This document shows positions 60,455-64,000 of a DNA stretch of 64,000 nucleotides, one piece after another. The first letter of the stretch is position 1; the number at the start of each line of letters is the position of its first letter. The notes under the pieces are model-generated. The model was not told the origin of the DNA. It made no database searches and worked only from the letters and a program-made list of their open reading frames with translations. This DNA is from Cinclus cinclus. Lineage: Eukaryota > Chordata > Aves > Passeriformes > Cinclidae. The stretch lies in NCBI RefSeq assembly GCF_963662255.1, contig NC_085047.1, forward strand, positions 110,977,872 to 111,041,871, in the 5' to 3' direction. Made by a program: the position numbers and the translations under genes.

Positions 60455-60455
60455 G
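60428..60455 (+). repeat. (GA)n microsatellite
   Basis: An uninterrupted GA dinucleotide run of about 14 units. A frame crossing it reads as an Arg-Glu repeat, which is an artefact. Confidence 0.95.
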
Positions 60456-61587
60456 ATATACAAATGTCACACTTGGTTTAGGCACCAAGCAATGTCTATC
60501 TCTCTGCAGAATGCAGGTCCAAAAATTTGCAAACCTGAAGAAAACCTTTCTTCCCTGTCACATACATCTTTCATGAAACATTTGAGGCAGATTCTTGTCA
60601 GGAAATGTCTCTGCAGCTACCAGCCAGAGTCGCAAGATGTGTCTTGAATTTTGTTTCACTGGAAGTGGACCCCTGTGCTCTGGACTGGAGGCACTTGTAT
60701 TTGGGCAGTAGATCATAACAGTGCCCAAGCATGGAGCTCATTCCCCAGGAGAATGCTGCCAGACTGATTAATCAAACACACAATCCTCCAAAATTATGTT
60801 TATCTGTGCTTTGGTTTGCCTAAACATGGTCTTCTTACATTTGCACCAGGATGTCCTATGAGTGTTTCCAAACCACTTCTCTGTTCTAAACCTGGGAACA
60901 AAAATAAGCACATGTGCTTTCAAAAAGAGACACAGTGATCCTAGAACTGTTCATATTACTTTTGTTAAAAATACTTCTGGCACTGACCAAATGTGATCTG
61001 GCTTTTATGTAGGGCAGCTCCTGTGACAGATGAGAATAAATTGTTTATATGCTTCAGTTGTTCTCATGTTACAGCACTAACAAATGCCATGCCCCTCTTC
61101 AAAACCTCACTTAGAGAGCTCCCATCCCAGGATCATATTGTTCTCAACAACTCTCCTCAAGAGTTAATTTTGTTCTAGGTAAGGGCAGGCCAGGCTGCAG
61201 CCCTTCACAGGAGCAGATCCAGTCCCATGTAGGCTGCAGTGTCATGGGAGCTAAGCTGGCACAGCGAAGTTTGTGGGAAGAACTGGGGTTCCTCAAAGTC
61301 TCTTGAAGGCAGAGGCTGCTCATGGGGAGATAACACATTTCTGCTTTATCCTTAAAGGCCCTCTCACACTCAGTCCACCCACTCCTCACTCCAAGTGTCG
61401 TCTGCATTCCCAAGGCACCTGAGCAAGGTGTCCAGAGGGACCCAGTAGTGCATTGAAGGTATTGCCAGTGGCAGTCCTCAACAAAAGCATCACTAACAAT
61501 CCCTCACCAGGCCTTAGCCTGTGCTCAGCAAGCAGTGTTTGGTCCTTGGAATCAGTGCATGATGGTCTTAGCTTTCCAAAACAGGGG

Positions 61588-61660
61588 TGTTTTTTTTGTT
61601 TTTTGTTTTTGGTTTGGTTGGTTTTTTGTTTTGGTTTTTTTTTTTTTTTTGAGAGAGAGA
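61588..61660 (+). repeat. T-rich low-complexity tract
   Basis: T homopolymers interspersed with G or GG (TTTTTTTTG, TTTTTTG, TTTTTGG patterns) end in a long T run and a short GAGAGAGAGA tail. It may be the reverse complement of a degenerate A-rich tail, but no element body was identified on its right. Confidence 0.85.
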
Positions 61661-64000
61661 AAGAGGAAGGGATGCAGTAATGCAGTAGAGGTTTGGTGTT
61701 AGACAAGCAGTAATCTGTCCTCCCTCTGATCATTTTAACAAGGGGCCACCTCCACCTGGCCTGGAAAGCCCCAGGGTACTCCAGACCACAGCAAAGGGGA
61801 GATGGTACCCTGCCTGAGCACCTGAATGTTCTCTGGCTGGGGAGGGCTCTGTCCTTATCATTCCCCCTTTCATTTGAGTAGGTTTTCTTTCACACTCCCT
61901 CTCCTTGCAACAGTTCAGTGAGGGTAATTTAGAGCCTCTCAGGTACAGAGAGGTGTCTCAGTGGTATCTCATTTACTCATTTCCTTACCCTATGTGTGAA
62001 ATATCACAACTTTTCTTTCATGATGGCTTGAATGCATTGCATCCAGTGAGGCTGCACAATGGAGAGCTTTTGAAGAACTGTAATAATGAAACCTCTCTAG
62101 TGCTTTTCATCCAGCGTGTAAAACCCAAACTTGTGGCTGTTTTATCATCTCTTCTCTACCCGGGCAAGAAACATCAACATAAAAACACTCAAGTGTTCTG
62201 TTCCTCAAAGCTGTCTCCAGTCAACAAACCCCTGCCACCCGTAAGGGATTAAATTCACACTTTTTGTGACAGTCAAAGCCATAGCTGGAAATCGGCTGTA
62301 ACACACTCAGAACAGCTCCTTTAGCTTCTGAGAGGAAGGTGCTGTGTTCTGTGTGTGTGTTAGATGTGAGATACCCCTTGCACTTCATCTTTTGTGCTCC
62401 TCCAGGCTCTGCTATCTACATCTCCAAGCAGCTGATGTACTACAAAGCAAGGGATTTCAGGCTACTGTGGTAGCCAGGTTTTGGATGACTATTTGGATGA
62501 CTGGTTTTGGCAACTGCCATTGTTAAATGGTTTGTGAGGGAAGGATTCATGCTCTGTTTCTGACATTTGCCTTCCATTGCATCCACACAATTGCTCTGCT
62601 TATAACACTTTCTGCAAGGAAAAAAAATCCTTTAGAAGTATGTCGCTATTTTTTCTATCATCAAAGAAACCAATTTCACCCAGAGCCTTATTAATAGTGG
62701 AGGTGGAAGTGGAATTGCAAACACCCAGCAGGCATAATATGCTTGGGGTTTTTTTGTGGTTTTTTCCCTTATTAATGCTAATCCCACATTGCTTATTGCT
62801 TTTTTGGAACAGTCTGTTTAGAACAAAAAGAACTGATATAAACATTTATTGAGAAAAGTTAATTTTACAATGCACACAGGTAAATGGCCTGTTTGGGACA
62901 ATGCAAAACTGATAAAACTCAGATCTTTGTTACCATATTCAGGGGAAGACATTAAGGACTGTTAATTCTGCATTATATATTATGCCTCTATTTTTCTTTA
63001 GCCACAAAACAGGATTATGTCAGAATAATATTTTCTTTCCTTCTTTCTTTGTTGCCAAGTGGTGATGGATGATAGTTGAATATCTACAAACTTTATTTAC
63101 TTTTCTACCCATTTTCTGGACCTGCTTTGGACAACATTTATGTAGATTTAGCACTGATCCCATTGATGGCAGTCTCTGTTAAATTAACCAAAGTTAGGAC
63201 ATTAATTTTCCTATCTAGTTCTCTGCTGAGGAATGGGCTGAACTGATTGACCAAAGGAAGTTCTCATTTTTAATGTCATTCAGAATTTTTTAAAGATAAA
63301 ATAAAATTAACCCTGCAAGAAGGACAGTTCCTGGAACAAGCAGAGCAAATAAACAGGACTCCTACTTCAATTTGCTTCAAAGCCTGTGGAAAATAATAGT
63401 CTTTAAATTAGATGTTGGGTTATCTTTCAGCTTTTTCAGTCCCTCCACTTGGGTTTGCCTCTGAAGAAAAACATCAAAGCCACGCTACAGGAGCAGCCAG
63501 GTCCTGCAGCCCTTCTGCTTAGAGCACATCTCACTCCTTCCATGCCTTTCTGAACCCCCTGAAGTGAGACAGGGCACCTCCAGGTGCTGTCCTGTTAAAG
63601 AAAAGTTGGGAGCAGAAAGCTCAGGGTCCATAAGGACCCATGTCAGGAAAACCCCTGAAGGCCATGCTTCTCCAGCCTTTCTTCTACAGAGTTTCTTCCA
63701 TGTGAAACACTGCACTGCCTCACTTGGTTGACAAGCTGAGAGGGCCAAAACCTAGATTATTTTAAAAGTGAATAATGCATAAAATTAGCAGCCGTGATTA
63801 GTGCATAAAACATTACATATTTAATATATCTTAAAAAAGGAGTTTTGTTTTGCACTTAAAGACTTAATTCAGTCTTTCTTATATAATTATGAAAGTGAGA
63901 TCTCAGAAGAGGTGGAAAAAGAGGTCTCATTATTTTAATTTTAAAGAGTTTTTTCATCCACATTGCCCTTTGATTTGACAGTTGTGCTTTTTTATGTCCT

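Larger units (their letters stand above)
58286..64000. other. Noncoding DNA, no gene recognised
   Basis: No gene or further transposon was recognised. Open frames of up to 131 codons (59,864-60,259) lack support. It contains a 22-bp tandem duplication, a GA microsatellite and a T-rich low-complexity patch, listed separately. The final 300 bases are strongly A+T-rich. Confidence 0.55.

Overview
The window looks like a piece of bird nuclear genome, most likely songbird-type but not identifiable to species. The only abundant interspersed repeats I can recognise are CR1-family LINEs, which dominate sauropsid genomes. No mammalian Alu, B1 or L1 sequence was seen. CpG is scarce except in one cluster, and there are no operons, ribosome binding sites or dense reading frames. 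Most of the window (about 1-51,950 and 56,836-64,000) is intergenic or deep-intronic DNA with simple repeats, small local duplications and transposon relics.

The main find is at 52-57 kb: a compact two-exon protein-coding gene model on the + strand that I cannot name. A local CpG cluster (about 51,950-52,510) carries an 18-C run, a CRE-like site and an imperfect RFX X-box just before an ATG with a favourable context and an in-frame stop upstream. Exon 1 (52,337-52,463) ends in phase 1 at a GT donor. Exon 2 (56,429-56,778) follows a strong pyrimidine tract and AG, is open in exactly the matching phase, and ends in a stop 52 bases before a canonical AATAAA. The joined product is 158 residues: a charged helical N-terminus, a short hydrophobic stretch, and a conserved-looking C-terminal domain of unknown family.

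The second find is at about 45.1-45.8 kb: a decayed Ty3/Gypsy-type integrase on the + strand. It has several stops and at least one frameshift, but keeps the exact D-35-E spacing of the catalytic core, with the Asp itself replaced by Gly. This is an unusual class of fossil for a bird genome.

Other mobile elements are an ancient L3-like CR1 (about 17.5-18.85 kb, +), a CR1 with recognisable reverse transcriptase motifs (about 31.96-33.0 kb, -), and 3'-end fragments of several CR1 subfamilies at 6.7, 8.9, 20.3, 38.3-38.8, 46.1, 54.5, 57.5 and 57.9-58.3 kb. No rRNA, tRNA or CRISPR feature was recognised.
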